From the NCBI GenBank assembly GCA_002305545.1, contig DBRG01000019.1, forward strand, positions 1 to 64,000: DNA of 64,000 nt, in the 5' to 3' direction. The stretch is from Bacteroidales bacterium UBA1374 (lineage in GTDB: Bacteria; Bacteroidota; Bacteroidia; Bacteroidales; UBA932). Of this stretch, positions 52,473 to 62,200 are shown piece by piece; position 1 is the stretch's first letter; the number at the start of each line of letters is the position of its first letter. The notes under the pieces were generated by a model that did not search any database, had not been told where the DNA came from, and saw only the letters and a program-made list of their open reading frames with translations. The position numbers and the translations under genes were made by a program.

Positions 52473-52489
52473 AGGAGGAACAAGTTATC
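52473..52489 (+). promoter_or_regulatory. Shine-Dalgarno and ATC start of infC
   Basis: AGGAGG (52473-52478), an eight-base spacer and ATC (52487-52489). It is the strongest Shine-Dalgarno match noticed before any start in the window, and it sits beside a non-canonical start codon as expected for autoregulated infC. Confidence 0.6.
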
Positions 52490-53092
52490 GGAACATCGTA
52501 CAGACCAAACGCTACGCCACAAAGAAGGAACAACCAGGGTAAAAGTTATCAGAGGAATTCACCTCAGGATGACGGCCCCAGGGTTAACAACGAAATTGAT
52601 GTTCCACAGGTACGCGTTGTGGGAGACAATATTGAAAAGCCTGGAATTTATCCCCTGGCACAGGCTTTGAAAATGGCAGAAAAGATGAACCTTGATCTGG
52701 TGGAGATCTCGGCCCAGACTGACCCCCCGGTTTGTAAGATCACTGACTACCAGAAATTTTTGTATCAGAAGCGGAAAAAAGCCAAAGAGATGAAGGCTAA
52801 TGCCTCCAGGATTATTGTTAAGGAAATCCGCTTCGGGCCCAATACAGATGAGCATGATTACCAGTTTAAACTCAAGCATGCCATTGAGTTCCTGAAAGAG
52901 GGCGCCAAGGTGAAGGCTTTTGTTTTTTTCAGGGGGCGCTCCATAGTATTCTCCGAGCAAGGCGAAAAACTGTTGCTCAGGTTTGCAGTGGACCTTGAAG
53001 ATTACGGGAAAGCAGAACAGATGCCCAAGCTGGAGGGGAAACGCATGATTATGATGCTGGGGCCGAACAAAGCAAATATAAAGAAGAAATAA
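52487..53092 (+). CDS. infC: Translation initiation factor IF-3
   Basis: IF-3 binds the 30S subunit, discriminates start codons and prevents premature 50S joining. Taken from ATC at 52487 it is 201 residues. The N-domain begins near residue 34 with RVNNEIDVPQVRVVGDN; the C-domain has RIIVKEIRFGPNTDEHDY and the GRSIVF region. No ATG, GTG or TTG occurs in frame between the stop at 52463 and the GTG at 52619, which would cut away the N-domain core. The residues before the N-domain are polar and poorly conserved. Confidence 0.88.
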   Translation: MGTSYRPNATPQRRNNQGKSYQRNSPQDDGPRVNNEIDVPQVRVVGDNIEKPGIYPLAQALKMAEKMNLDLVEISAQTDPPVCKITDYQKFLYQKRKKAKEMKANASRIIVKEIRFGPNTDEHDYQFKLKHAIEFLKEGAKVKAFVFFRGRSIVFSEQGEKLLLRFAVDLEDYGKAEQMPKLEGKRMIMMLGPNKANIKKK

Positions 53093-53108
53093 CCATTAAG
53101 AATAGATT

Positions 53109-53303
53109 ATGCCCAAAATGAAAACCAATCCCGGAGCCAAGAAGCGCTTTACGCTTACCGGAACCGGAAAGGTTAAGCGGAAACACGCTTACCACAGTCA
53201 TATTTTGACAAAAAAAACCAAAAAGCAGAAAAGGAATCTGACTTATTCCTCATTGGTGGATAAGACGGATGAAAAGCGAATCAAAGAACTGATTTGCGCT
53301 TAA
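53109..53303 (+). CDS. rpmI: 50S ribosomal protein L35 (bL35)
   Basis: A 64-residue basic protein: PKMKTNPGAKKRFTLTGTGK at the N-terminus and KTKKQKRNL in the centre match bL35. It lies 16 bases after infC in the conserved infC-rpmI-rplT operon, where L20 commonly represses translation of the operon. Confidence 0.96.
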   Translation: MPKMKTNPGAKKRFTLTGTGKVKRKHAYHSHILTKKTKKQKRNLTYSSLVDKTDEKRIKELICA

Positions 53304-53386
53304 TACTGCAAATACAATAACCAGACTGACCAGCCGGGAAGATTCTCAAAGGAGGAGAACGCTGCCAGTCGAAAAGAATTAAAATT

Positions 53387-53731
53387 ATGCCAAGATCGGT
53401 AAATTCAGCGGCCTCTAAGGCCAGACGCAAAAAGATTCTAAAACAGACGAAGGGTAATTTTCTGGCACGCCGCAATGTCTGGACGGTTGCCAAGAATACG
53501 TATGAAAAAGGTTTGACCTATGCATACCGTGACCGTAAAAACAAAAAACGCACTTTCCGCGCCCTGTGGATTCAGCGCATCAACGCTGCCGCACGCATGC
53601 ATGGTATGTCCTATTCACAGTTTATGGGCAAAATGAACAAGGCCAATGTGGGCCTTAACCGCAAGGTTCTTGCAGACCTGGCCATGAACAATCCCCAGGC
53701 ATTTGAAGCCGTAATCAGCTCCATTAAATAA
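53387..53731 (+). CDS. rplT: 50S ribosomal protein L20 (bL20)
   Basis: 114 residues with the typical basic N-terminal tail (PRSVNSAASKARRKKILKQTKGN) and globular C-domain (LWIQRINAAAR, KVLADLA). The 83-base gap from rpmI contains GGAGGAGAA (53351-53359), too far from the ATG to be its ribosome-binding site; it may be part of a leader fold, but this cannot be shown by eye. Confidence 0.96.
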   Translation: MPRSVNSAASKARRKKILKQTKGNFLARRNVWTVAKNTYEKGLTYAYRDRKNKKRTFRALWIQRINAAARMHGMSYSQFMGKMNKANVGLNRKVLADLAMNNPQAFEAVISSIK

Positions 53732-53739
53732 TCAGGGTT

Positions 53740-55074
53740 TTGAACCGCTGGATCAGATTTTCACTGGTTGCTGCCGGTTACCTCTTGTGGGTTATCTGGC
53801 TGGGTAACTTTTGGTGGCTCTTTGGCCTTATAATTATATTCGATATTTATATAACAAAAAAGGTCAAATGGGCTTTCTGGAAAAAGAATCCCAAAAAGGA
53901 TGCAAAACGTAACGTGCTGCTGGAATGGGTAGATGCAATCATATTTGCCTTGATTGCCGCGACGTTTGTAAAATACTTTTTCTTTGAAGCCTATATGATT
54001 CCCACGTCTTCCATGGAGAATACCCTGATGACGGGGGACTACCTGTTTGTGGGGAAATTGAAATACGGGCCAAAGCGCCCTCAGCACCCACTGACGATAC
54101 CCCTGACACATAATGTCATCTTTGGGAAGGAATCATATTCCAGGCTTATTGAAAGGCCTTACAAACGCATGGCGGGTTTTTCCAAAGTCAGCAGGAATGA
54201 CATGGTGGTTTTTAATTTTCCTCATGGTGATACGGTTTTGGTCAATTACCCTACCGATGATTATTATACCCATGTAAGGCTAAACGGCCGCAAAAACACC
54301 CTGGATCATTACGGTCCTGTAAAAATAAGGCCGGCCGGGAAAGAGGACAATTATGTAAAGCGCTGTGTAGCTATTGCAGGCGATACCCTGCATGTAAGGG
54401 ATGGCAAGGTTTATGTAAACGGGCAGGCGCAGCCTTACTTTTCAGGTATTCGCACTACCTATACGGTAGTGACAGACGGACAAACCCTGAACCAGCGCCT
54501 TTTGGATAAATATGGCATTTCTCCGTCAGAAGCCTTTTATGACAACCGCATTCCCGGATACCCGTCGCTGCCTATGAATGAGGAAATAGCAGCGGAAGTC
54601 TCGGCCTTACGCAACATTGTATCCGTCACGCAGAACGTTGATGGTTTTCCTCCCGATTATCCCGATTCACAAATGATGCTTTTTCCCTTTGTTACGTCTA
54701 CCGATTTTCCCTGGACAAGAGATAATTACGGACCTCTATGGATACCACGGGCAGGAGTGAAAGTGACACTGACACCACAGAATCTGCCCTTGTACAGGCG
54801 TATCATTACTGTCTATGAAGGGCATACGTTTGAGGAAAAGGAAGGCCTGTATTATATTGACGGCCAGGAGACGACAGACTATACTTTTGGCATGGACTAC
54901 TACTTTATGATGGGAGACAACCGTCATAATTCACTGGATTCCCGTTACTGGGGATTTGTTCCTGAAGACAGGATAGTGGGGAACCCCGTAGTTGTGTGGT
55001 TTTCCACAGATAAAAACAAATCATTTCCATCCCGGATACGATGGGACCGTATCCTGAAGGTCAGGTTTAAATAA
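53740..55074 (+). CDS. lepB: Signal peptidase I
   Basis: 444 residues, removes signal peptides at the membrane. Two hydrophobic segments lie at the N-terminus (about 7-35) and one before the catalytic domain (about 65-85). The active-site serine is in PTSSMENTL (about 90) and the lysine in YVKRCVAIAGD (about 205). The C-terminal GDNRHNSLDSRYWG box is intact. A large insert between the Lys box and the C-terminal box (about 230-370) is normal for Bacteroidota LepB. The start appears to be TTG at 53740, eight bases after rplT; no ATG gives a complete N-terminus. Confidence 0.92.
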   Translation: MNRWIRFSLVAAGYLLWVIWLGNFWWLFGLIIIFDIYITKKVKWAFWKKNPKKDAKRNVLLEWVDAIIFALIAATFVKYFFFEAYMIPTSSMENTLMTGDYLFVGKLKYGPKRPQHPLTIPLTHNVIFGKESYSRLIERPYKRMAGFSKVSRNDMVVFNFPHGDTVLVNYPTDDYYTHVRLNGRKNTLDHYGPVKIRPAGKEDNYVKRCVAIAGDTLHVRDGKVYVNGQAQPYFSGIRTTYTVVTDGQTLNQRLLDKYGISPSEAFYDNRIPGYPSLPMNEEIAAEVSALRNIVSVTQNVDGFPPDYPDSQMMLFPFVTSTDFPWTRDNYGPLWIPRAGVKVTLTPQNLPLYRRIITVYEGHTFEEKEGLYYIDGQETTDYTFGMDYYFMMGDNRHNSLDSRYWGFVPEDRIVGNPVVVWFSTDKNKSFPSRIRWDRILKVRFK

Positions 55075-55099
55075 ATTTTGGGTTTCCAAAAAAAATGCA

Positions 55100-55107
55100 G
55101 ATATTTG
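55100..55107 (+). promoter_or_regulatory. Weak -7 promoter element for rpmB-rpmG (GATATTTG)
   Basis: One mismatch to TAnnTTTG, followed by CA, 42 bases before the rpmB ATG. Confidence 0.35.
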
Positions 55108-55149
55108 CAGCCCCTTAAAAATGAATAAAATCAAATAAATTTAGATACC

Positions 55150-55392
55150 ATGGCACGAGTTTGTCAAGTTACAGGTAAGAAGAGGATGGTGGGGAACAAA
55201 GTGTCTCACTCAAAGCGCCGCACCAAACGCGAGTTTGCCCCCAATTTAAGAACCAAGCGTTTCTGGTCCGAGGAGGAAGGCCGTTTCATAACACTTAAAG
55301 TTACAACTGCCGGAATCCGCACTATTAACAAGAATGGCCTGACTGCCACATTGAAAGCATCCAGGGAAAAAGGTTTGATTGACATTGTATAA
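55150..55392 (+). CDS. rpmB: 50S ribosomal protein L28 (bL28)
   Basis: 80 residues: MARVCQVTGKKRMVGNKVSHS at the N-terminus and the RRTKREFAPNL block are diagnostic of bL28. The zinc-ligand pattern is absent (single Cys5). rpmG and DUF4295 follow closely, the usual Bacteroidota trio. Confidence 0.96.
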   Translation: MARVCQVTGKKRMVGNKVSHSKRRTKREFAPNLRTKRFWSEEEGRFITLKVTTAGIRTINKNGLTATLKASREKGLIDIV

Positions 55393-55403
55393 TATTTCGT
55401 TTT

Positions 55404-55586
55404 ATGGCCAAGAAAGAGAACAGAGTGCAAATCATTCTGGAATGCACTGAACAGAAAGAGAGTGGAGTTCCGGGAATATCCCGTTACATAACCACCAAGA
55501 ATAAGAAGAATACCACACAACGACTGGAACGTAAGAAATACAATCCTTACCTTAAGAAAGTAACCCTTCACAAAGAAATCAAATAG
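55404..55586 (+). CDS. rpmG: 50S ribosomal protein L33 (bL33)
   Basis: 60 residues: MAKKENRVQIILECTEQK, RYITTKNKKNTTQRLERKKYNP. Only one cysteine remains, so this is the zinc-free (C-minus) form. It lies 11 bases after rpmB. Confidence 0.95.
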   Translation: MAKKENRVQIILECTEQKESGVPGISRYITTKNKKNTTQRLERKKYNPYLKKVTLHKEIK

Positions 55587-55603
55587 TATAAAAATTAAGC
55601 ATT

Positions 55604-55765
55604 ATGGCAAAAAAAGCGGTTGCAACACTGAAAGATAAATCGGCAGGAAAGGGCAGCGCGAAATGCATTCGCATGGTCCGCTCGGAACGTACAGGAGCTT
55701 ATATTTTTAAGGAAGGTATAATTCCCCCGGAAAAAGAAAAAGACTTCTTTGCAGGCAAAGAATGA
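55604..55765 (+). CDS. DUF4295 small protein
   Basis: A 53-residue basic protein (MAKKAVATLKDKSAGKGSAK, then MVRSERTGAYIFKEGII) matching the Bacteroidota-only DUF4295 family. It is always seen next to rpmB-rpmG, so it is probably ribosome-associated. Function unknown. It ends just before an intrinsic terminator. Confidence 0.9.
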   Translation: MAKKAVATLKDKSAGKGSAKCIRMVRSERTGAYIFKEGIIPPEKEKDFFAGKE

Positions 55766-55787
55766 CTGCGTCAGGGTGATATAAATG

Positions 55788-55817
55788 AAGACCGGCTCTG
55801 CAAGGCCGGTCTTTTTT
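55788..55817 (+). terminator. Intrinsic terminator of rpmB-rpmG-DUF4295
   Basis: Perfect nine-base stem (AAGACCGGC at 55788-55796 with GCCGGTCTT at 55805-55813, eight-base loop), followed by a run of T. The ftsY promoter begins four bases later. Confidence 0.85.
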
Positions 55818-55820
55818 ATT

Positions 55821-55828
55821 TATATTTG
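55821..55828 (+). promoter_or_regulatory. Bacteroidota -7 promoter element for ftsY (TATATTTG)
   Basis: Exact match followed by CA, ending seven bases before the ftsY ATG at 55836. Predicts a leaderless or very short leader. Confidence 0.5.
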
Positions 55829-55835
55829 CAATCTT

Positions 55836-56759
55836 ATGCAGCAAGGTGAAATTCTTAATAAAGGCCTTGAAAAAACCAGGAGAGGACTGTTCAGCCGCCT
55901 GACCAGGGCAGTCACGGGACGTTCCAGGGTGGATGATCAGGTCCTGGACGAACTGGAAGAAGCACTCATTGCTTCAGACGTAGGTGTGGATACAACACTC
56001 AGGATCATTGACAGGATTGAAGAACGGGTACGCAGGGACAAATACGTGAACACTGAGGAGTTGAACAGGTACCTTAGGGAAGAGATAGAAGCGCTCCTGC
56101 TGGAAAACAAGGCAACCAACCAGGTTATGCCCTTTGATTTCTCAAAAAAACCTTTTGTGATCCTGGTTGTAGGGGTAAATGGCGTGGGAAAAACAACTAC
56201 CATTGGAAAACTGGCTGCACAACTGAAAGCCTCAGGGAAGAAAGTCATGGTGGGGGCTGCCGATACATTCAGGGCAGCTGCCATTGAACAGCTCTCCATA
56301 TGGAGTGAGCGTTCGGGAGTTCCGATAGTAAAACAGGCTATGGGCAGTGATCCTGCCGCAGTTGCTTATGATTCACTGGCCTCGGCCATATCCCGGGATA
56401 TGGATGTACTCCTGATAGACACCGCGGGCCGTCTTCATAACAAGGTCAACCTGATGAATGAATTGTCCAAAATACGGAAAGTGCTGCAAAAACTCATCCC
56501 CGATGCACCTCATGAAGTGTTGCTGGTGCTTGATGGTTCTACCGGACAGAATGCCTACCAGCAGGCGAGCGAATTTTCCAAAGCCACCGATGTGACGGCC
56601 CTGGCGGTAACCAAGCTAGACGGGACTGCCAAGGGAGGGGTGGTTATTGGCATCAGTGACATGTTACAGGTCCCCGTCAAGTTTATTGGACTTGGAGAGG
56701 GAATTGACGATTTGCAGGTTTTTGACAAAAAAGCATTTGTAGCCACTATATTTGAATGA
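55836..56759 (+). CDS. ftsY: Signal recognition particle receptor FtsY
   Basis: A 307-residue SRP-type GTPase that docks ribosome-SRP complexes to the membrane. Helical N domain (about 15-90), then GVNGVGKTTTIGKLA (G1, about 115-129), DTFRAAAIEQL (G2), DTAGRLHNK (G3) and TKLDGTAKGG (G4). No acidic A domain, which is normal for Bacteroidota. The ATG at 55836 was chosen since the longer frame begins inside the terminator hairpin. Confidence 0.96.
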   Translation: MQQGEILNKGLEKTRRGLFSRLTRAVTGRSRVDDQVLDELEEALIASDVGVDTTLRIIDRIEERVRRDKYVNTEELNRYLREEIEALLLENKATNQVMPFDFSKKPFVILVVGVNGVGKTTTIGKLAAQLKASGKKVMVGAADTFRAAAIEQLSIWSERSGVPIVKQAMGSDPAAVAYDSLASAISRDMDVLLIDTAGRLHNKVNLMNELSKIRKVLQKLIPDAPHEVLLVLDGSTGQNAYQQASEFSKATDVTALAVTKLDGTAKGGVVIGISDMLQVPVKFIGLGEGIDDLQVFDKKAFVATIFE

Positions 56760-56768
56760 TCATAACGT

Positions 56769-59216
56769 ATGAAGATACTCTACAATTGGTTGAAGGATTA
56801 CCTTCCCCTGGATATGTCTGCCGAGCAGACAGCTTCTGTGCTTACTGAAATAGGATTGGAAGTTGAATCACTGGAAATCACAGAAACAGCACCCGGAGGG
56901 CTTCGGGGTGTGGTGACTGCGCAGGTAGTCTCCTGCGGGAAGCTCGCGGGCTCGGATCACTTGTCTCTGACCACTGTCCGTACCGGAGAAGGAGATCCTG
57001 TACAAGTGGTTTGTGGGGCACCAAATGTGGCTGCAGGTCAGAAAGTGCTACTGGCCACAGTTGGCACACAACTAACTTTTGCCAATGGGAACCAGGTAAC
57101 GATTAAAAAATCCAAAATACGTGGCACCGAATCCCATGGGATGATCTGTGCCGAGGATGAACTTGGGATAGGAACCTCCCACGAAGGGATCATGGTTCTT
57201 CCCCCGGAAACCCCGGTGGGGATTCCTGCTGCTGAATACTTGAATCTTCCCACCTATGAGGTTTTTGAGATAGGCCTGACTCCCAACAGGATAGATGCCG
57301 CATCACACATGGGTGTCGCCCGGGACCTGGCCGCCTGGTACGCCTCGCGTGGAAAGGAGGTAGCGGTTAAGAGACCCGATGTTAGTAGTTTCAGGGATGA
57401 TCCTTCCGGATCGGGTGTTCATGTGGTAGTAGAAGCCCCCTGGGCAGCACCCAGGTACAGTGGCATTACACTCGAAAATATCAAAACCGAACCTTCTCCG
57501 TTATGGATGCAGGACCGCCTGCGCATGGCCGGGATCAGACCTATCTGCAATGTGGTGGATATTACAAATTATGTTATGCTGGAAACAGGCCAGCCTTTAC
57601 ATGCCTTTGACAGGGAACAAATTCAGGGAGACTGTGTGGTTGTGCGCATGGCAGATACAGGAAGCCGTTTTGTCACCCTCGACGGGCAGGAACGAATACT
57701 GGATGGACAAGACCTGATGATATGCAACCAGAAAGAACCCATGTGCATAGGGGGTGTGTTCGGAGGGCTGGGTAGTGGTGTTACGGATAAAACCACATCC
57801 CTGTTTCTGGAATCGGCCTGGTTTCACCCGACCTTTATAAGAAGAACATCAAAGCGCCATGGTTTAAAGACAGATGCCAGTTTCCGGTTTGAAAGGGGAA
57901 CAGATCCTGATGCAACTATTTATGCACTTAAGCGGGCAGCACTTCTGATGCAGGAGATCTGCGGCGCACGTGTGGCAGGCAGGATTATCGACCTGTATCC
58001 CGAGCCGGTAGTTCCCGTGAAGGTGGAACTGAATTACTCCAGGATGTTCTCATTAATGGGAAAGAACATAGGAGAAAACGTGACAGACACCATTCTCAAG
58101 GCGTTGGAAATGAGGGTGATCGCAAAAAATAAACAATCTATCACCGTGGAAGTTCCTCCCTACAGGGTTGATGTGAGACGTGAATGCGATGTGGTTGAAG
58201 AGGTGCTCAGAATATATGGATACAACAACATAGAATTGCCAGGAAATATTTGTTCTTCTATGGGACGTGTGCCCAAACCGGAACCACACAGGGTAAGGGA
58301 AGCAGTGGCTGACCGGCTCTCGGCCCTGGGATTCCGGGAAATCATGTGTAATTCCCTTACAAGTGCGCTTTATTATGAAAGTCCGGGAACTTATGCGCCA
58401 CAGTCGCTTGTCAGGATTCTTAATCCTTTGAGCGGAGATCTGAACGCCATGCGGCAGACACTTCTTTGGGGAGGCCTGGAGGCTATTGCCTATAATATCA
58501 ACAGACAGCAGTACGACCTCAGGTTCTTTGAACAGGGCAACGTGTATGCAGTCAACGGGGCAGGAGATACACTGGAAGGTTACAGGGAACAACAGCGTCT
58601 GGGATTATTCATGACAGGTCACGACAGAGGCCAGAACTGGCACACACCTTCCCGGAACACCGATTTTTTCATGATCAAATCATATGTTGACCATATTGCC
58701 CGGGTATTTGGACTTGACCTTTTACGGGCAGAATGCATGCCTGCTCCGGATGACCTTTTTCAAGAGGGAATACGATATGTAGTAAAAGGAAAAGTGCTGG
58801 CAGATCTGGGACGTGTGAGCCGCACATGTCTTGAAGTGCTGGATATAAGGCAGGAAGTATATGCAGCCGAGATCAACTGGGACCTTTTCTTTAATCTGAT
58901 CCGCAACAACAGGGCACAATTCACCGGGTTGCCACGTTTCCCCGAGGTACACAGAGACCTGGCTCTTGTGGTGGACGAAAACATTACTTACAGGCAATTA
59001 TACGAAACAGCCCTTAAAACCGAAAAACGATTATTGAAGTCGGTTAGCCTGTTTGATGTCTACGCGGGAAAAGGAATACCTGAGGGAAAAAAGCAATACG
59101 CGCTGAGTCTTGTGTTCCAGGATCCACAAAAAACCCTGACTGATACCTATGTGGAGCAAATCACAGGACATCTCCTGGAGGCATTCAGGCAGGAAACCGG
59201 GGCTGTTTTAAGGTAA
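56769..59216 (+). CDS. pheT: Phenylalanine--tRNA ligase beta subunit
   Basis: 815 residues with an N-terminal tRNA-binding (EMAP-like) domain (about 40-150), B3/B4 editing domain (about 205-390), B5 domain (about 405-475), a catalytic-like core (about 490-690) and a C-terminal ferredoxin-fold anticodon domain (RFPEVHRDLALVVDENI, about 722 onward). Full length. The alpha subunit pheS is not adjacent. It overlaps the 3' end of tamB (minus) by nine bases. Confidence 0.96.
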   Translation: MKILYNWLKDYLPLDMSAEQTASVLTEIGLEVESLEITETAPGGLRGVVTAQVVSCGKLAGSDHLSLTTVRTGEGDPVQVVCGAPNVAAGQKVLLATVGTQLTFANGNQVTIKKSKIRGTESHGMICAEDELGIGTSHEGIMVLPPETPVGIPAAEYLNLPTYEVFEIGLTPNRIDAASHMGVARDLAAWYASRGKEVAVKRPDVSSFRDDPSGSGVHVVVEAPWAAPRYSGITLENIKTEPSPLWMQDRLRMAGIRPICNVVDITNYVMLETGQPLHAFDREQIQGDCVVVRMADTGSRFVTLDGQERILDGQDLMICNQKEPMCIGGVFGGLGSGVTDKTTSLFLESAWFHPTFIRRTSKRHGLKTDASFRFERGTDPDATIYALKRAALLMQEICGARVAGRIIDLYPEPVVPVKVELNYSRMFSLMGKNIGENVTDTILKALEMRVIAKNKQSITVEVPPYRVDVRRECDVVEEVLRIYGYNNIELPGNICSSMGRVPKPEPHRVREAVADRLSALGFREIMCNSLTSALYYESPGTYAPQSLVRILNPLSGDLNAMRQTLLWGGLEAIAYNINRQQYDLRFFEQGNVYAVNGAGDTLEGYREQQRLGLFMTGHDRGQNWHTPSRNTDFFMIKSYVDHIARVFGLDLLRAECMPAPDDLFQEGIRYVVKGKVLADLGRVSRTCLEVLDIRQEVYAAEINWDLFFNLIRNNRAQFTGLPRFPEVHRDLALVVDENITYRQLYETALKTEKRLLKSVSLFDVYAGKGIPEGKKQYALSLVFQDPQKTLTDTYVEQITGHLLEAFRQETGAVLR

Positions 59217-62200
59217 GTTCCACCACCTTTTCCATAATTGACGGAACGTGTTGAATTCTTCCTGGTAAACAAAGCCGGCTCCACTTCGCTGGGTATTGTC
59301 CAGATAGTTTGAATACTGGTCTGCGGCATGACTGAATGCCTTGAGGCGGAATTTTCCCTTTTCATCCAGCTTAAGTTCTATATCTACGTTTCCTACCAGG
59401 TCGTTTTCGTTGCGTGTATAGGGATTGTTGCCCATATTACCGTTGATAACCACCCTGTTGTTGAAAAGCCTTGTAGAAATGGCAACATCAAAAAGATCCC
59501 CCCTCTGACCGGGAAGGTAGTTGAATCCTACGTCCAAAGGTATGTTGAGCTGAGCCAGGATATTGTTTAATTGGTTGGATAGGATTTCGGTAGCATTGGA
59601 ATAGAGGATGTTGGAGTTGTTCACGATTCCAGACTCCTGTTCCGGTATGAAGCTGCTGGATATCAAAAGAGTAACAAATTGACGCATCATTTTGTCCTCC
59701 GTGGACAAGGCACTTTCAACGCGTGCCCTGGTCATAGGGTCAATATCCTGGATATCAATATTGAAACCTAATGTGGGATTCATCAGGTTTCCCGACATAA
59801 GTATCTGACAATCCACATCCCGGCGGTTGCTGATCATGGTGGTGTCAGAGAGCAGGGTATTGAGGGATGCCTTGGTTTTGTAAGATGCAGTAAGATTTAG
59901 TTGCGTGTTCTCAATGTCCCCGTTAAAAAAAATGGTACCTCCCGGAACAATCTGAAAACGTTTGGATACGATCCCCTGAAGGCCGAAAAGATAATTGCCG
60001 CTTTCTACTGTACAGTCACCCGTAATGGAGAAGGAATCATCCCTCGGATCAACCCCCAGGTTGATAAGACCGGTACCTCTGGCTGTAATGACGTCTCCGG
60101 TAGTTTTATTTATTTCCAGCAAGATCTCTGCATCTGGTGTCAGCTCTGTCTTCATGTTAAAGGTAAGCCTGGAATCGTTCGCCTTTTTTTTCTTTTGTTC
60201 CAGGGCAGCCAGCGTATACGGATCCCTTCCCGTATAGGGGAGCGGGGGCTCGACAAATGTGAGCAGGCTGGTCTGTCTGGCCTGTGAGGCAGAAGACAAA
60301 GGAATGTGAATCATGGAATTGGGCTCCGGGCGGATGGATAGATCCACCAGGATATCATCCAGGGGGCCCTTTATAACCAGGTTACCTGTAGCGTAGGCTT
60401 TCCCATAAAAAGAGTCGTTATCCTTCTCACCCAGGTTCAAACCCTGGAAGTTATTGAAACTCATGCTCAGATCTGCCTTTATATCCCTGAATTGCCTATA
60501 TTTCAAGCCTCCCTGCACAATGGCATATTGTCCCCGTGAATCCCTGAGTGTGTCTTTGGGGAGGTAGAGCCCTTCGGGTGTCAGATTAACCGGTCCTGAC
60601 AGAACATAGGGAACTTTTATATAGTCAACGGTAAAATGTAATTTATCAACAGCCGTATTCCCGCTCACAAGGTCCAGATTTGGCAAAATGCCTGAAAGAT
60701 GCATGTCTCCCGATATTTTTCCATGTACATCTGAAACCAGGCCGTTGAGGAAAGGGGCCACCAGTGCTGCTTCAAAATCTTTGAAAGTTGCTTTAAGATC
60801 CAGTTCTTTACCCGATGGCTTGTAATAACCGGCAACAAGCAAGGGTGTTTGCCCCCCGGGCAGGGTAGTACTGGCTTCAAGGTTCAGGTAGTCGGTCTGC
60901 GGGTCCCGCGAACTAGTCAGGTGAAGGTCTCCTGCCAGGGTGTTGTTTACGTACAACTGTGCCCCCACTATGTCTGCCAGGAAGCGCCGGTCTCCGTAAA
61001 AATCGGTCAGGTGCCCCGTTCCGGTGAAAGAGCCCCTGAAAGAAAAAGGATATGCAGCAGGCAGCAGGGTGTTGAAAAGGCTGGCATCAAACCTGGACAG
61101 TGTCACAAAAAGCGTGTCCTGCGGCTCCCTGGAGAGGGCTCCGTCTATGAGAAGGGACTCGGGATCTTCCTGCTCTTTATGGTGTTGTAAAAGTACGTTA
61201 TTCAGGGCGAGCCTGCCCCCTGCCAGAACCAGGCTGTCTGAACGCAGCTTCCATGTTTTTCCATTTATCACAAGATGGTCAGAAACCAGATGTGCCTTTA
61301 TCGCAGGAGAGTTCAATCCCTCTTCCCTTGAAAAAATGAAATCGGATTCCAGAAGGGCGTTGTTTTGATTTTCTGTTCCCGGGTTGTAGAACAGGTCAAG
61401 AGATACCCTGTCATTGCCTGCAGTAGCTTTAACCCGGAACGTTTCGGCTTTCAGCGGACCTGCTGACAGATCCCGGCATTGAATATTGGCTTTCAGATCA
61501 GTAACTCCGGCTACAGCTAAAATGTCAAGATCTCTCAGGTTGTGATCCAGATAGCCAAGTCTTTCCGAGCGTATAACTGAACGGATGCTGTCGTTTCCAT
61601 AATCATTCAGTGATATGCTTGTCCCGGGAGAAATATAAAGTCCAGGCAATAATAATTCTTCAAAAAATACACTGTTGCGTACGGTCATATCAAGTACAGC
61701 TCTCCTGTCTGCGGATTTTTCGTATTCTTCATTTGACCGGGATGTGAAATAGGCAGGAATATACCTGAAAAGATTTCTGGAAGCAACACGTGACAGAAAG
61801 CCCATGACACCGTCCCCTCCGTTATAGTGAGCCTGCAGTGCATCGGAATCAATACGCATCCTGTAACCCGTCTGGTCCTCTGCTTTATCACTTTCAAGCG
61901 TAAAAAACTCCAGGGTATGTGTGCCGCGCGAGTTAACAAAGGAAAGGTCTGAGGCTTGGATGGTCCCTTCAATGTCTCCCAGGTTGTTGATGCGAGAAAA
62001 GTCTGCCCGTACCGTACCGCTGAGCACAGCCAGCGAATCGCTCTTATAAAGATTCAATCTGTTCAGATCGGCATAAGCGATGTTGGCAAAAAATCCGGCT
62101 GCCGTTCCTGCAGACCTGGACAGGTCTGCTCTTCCCTGGAACAGGAATTGTAAATTGGGATCAGAAGCGCTCATTCTTCCGTTAAAAATACCGTCACTCA

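Noticed and set aside
52619..53092. infC starting at GTG 52619
   Set aside because: It would remove the conserved start of the IF-3 N-domain (RVNNEID...), which is encoded in frame just upstream.
53351..53359. GGAGGAGAA as ribosome-binding site for rplT
   Set aside because: It is more than 25 bases from the ATG, too far for direct use.
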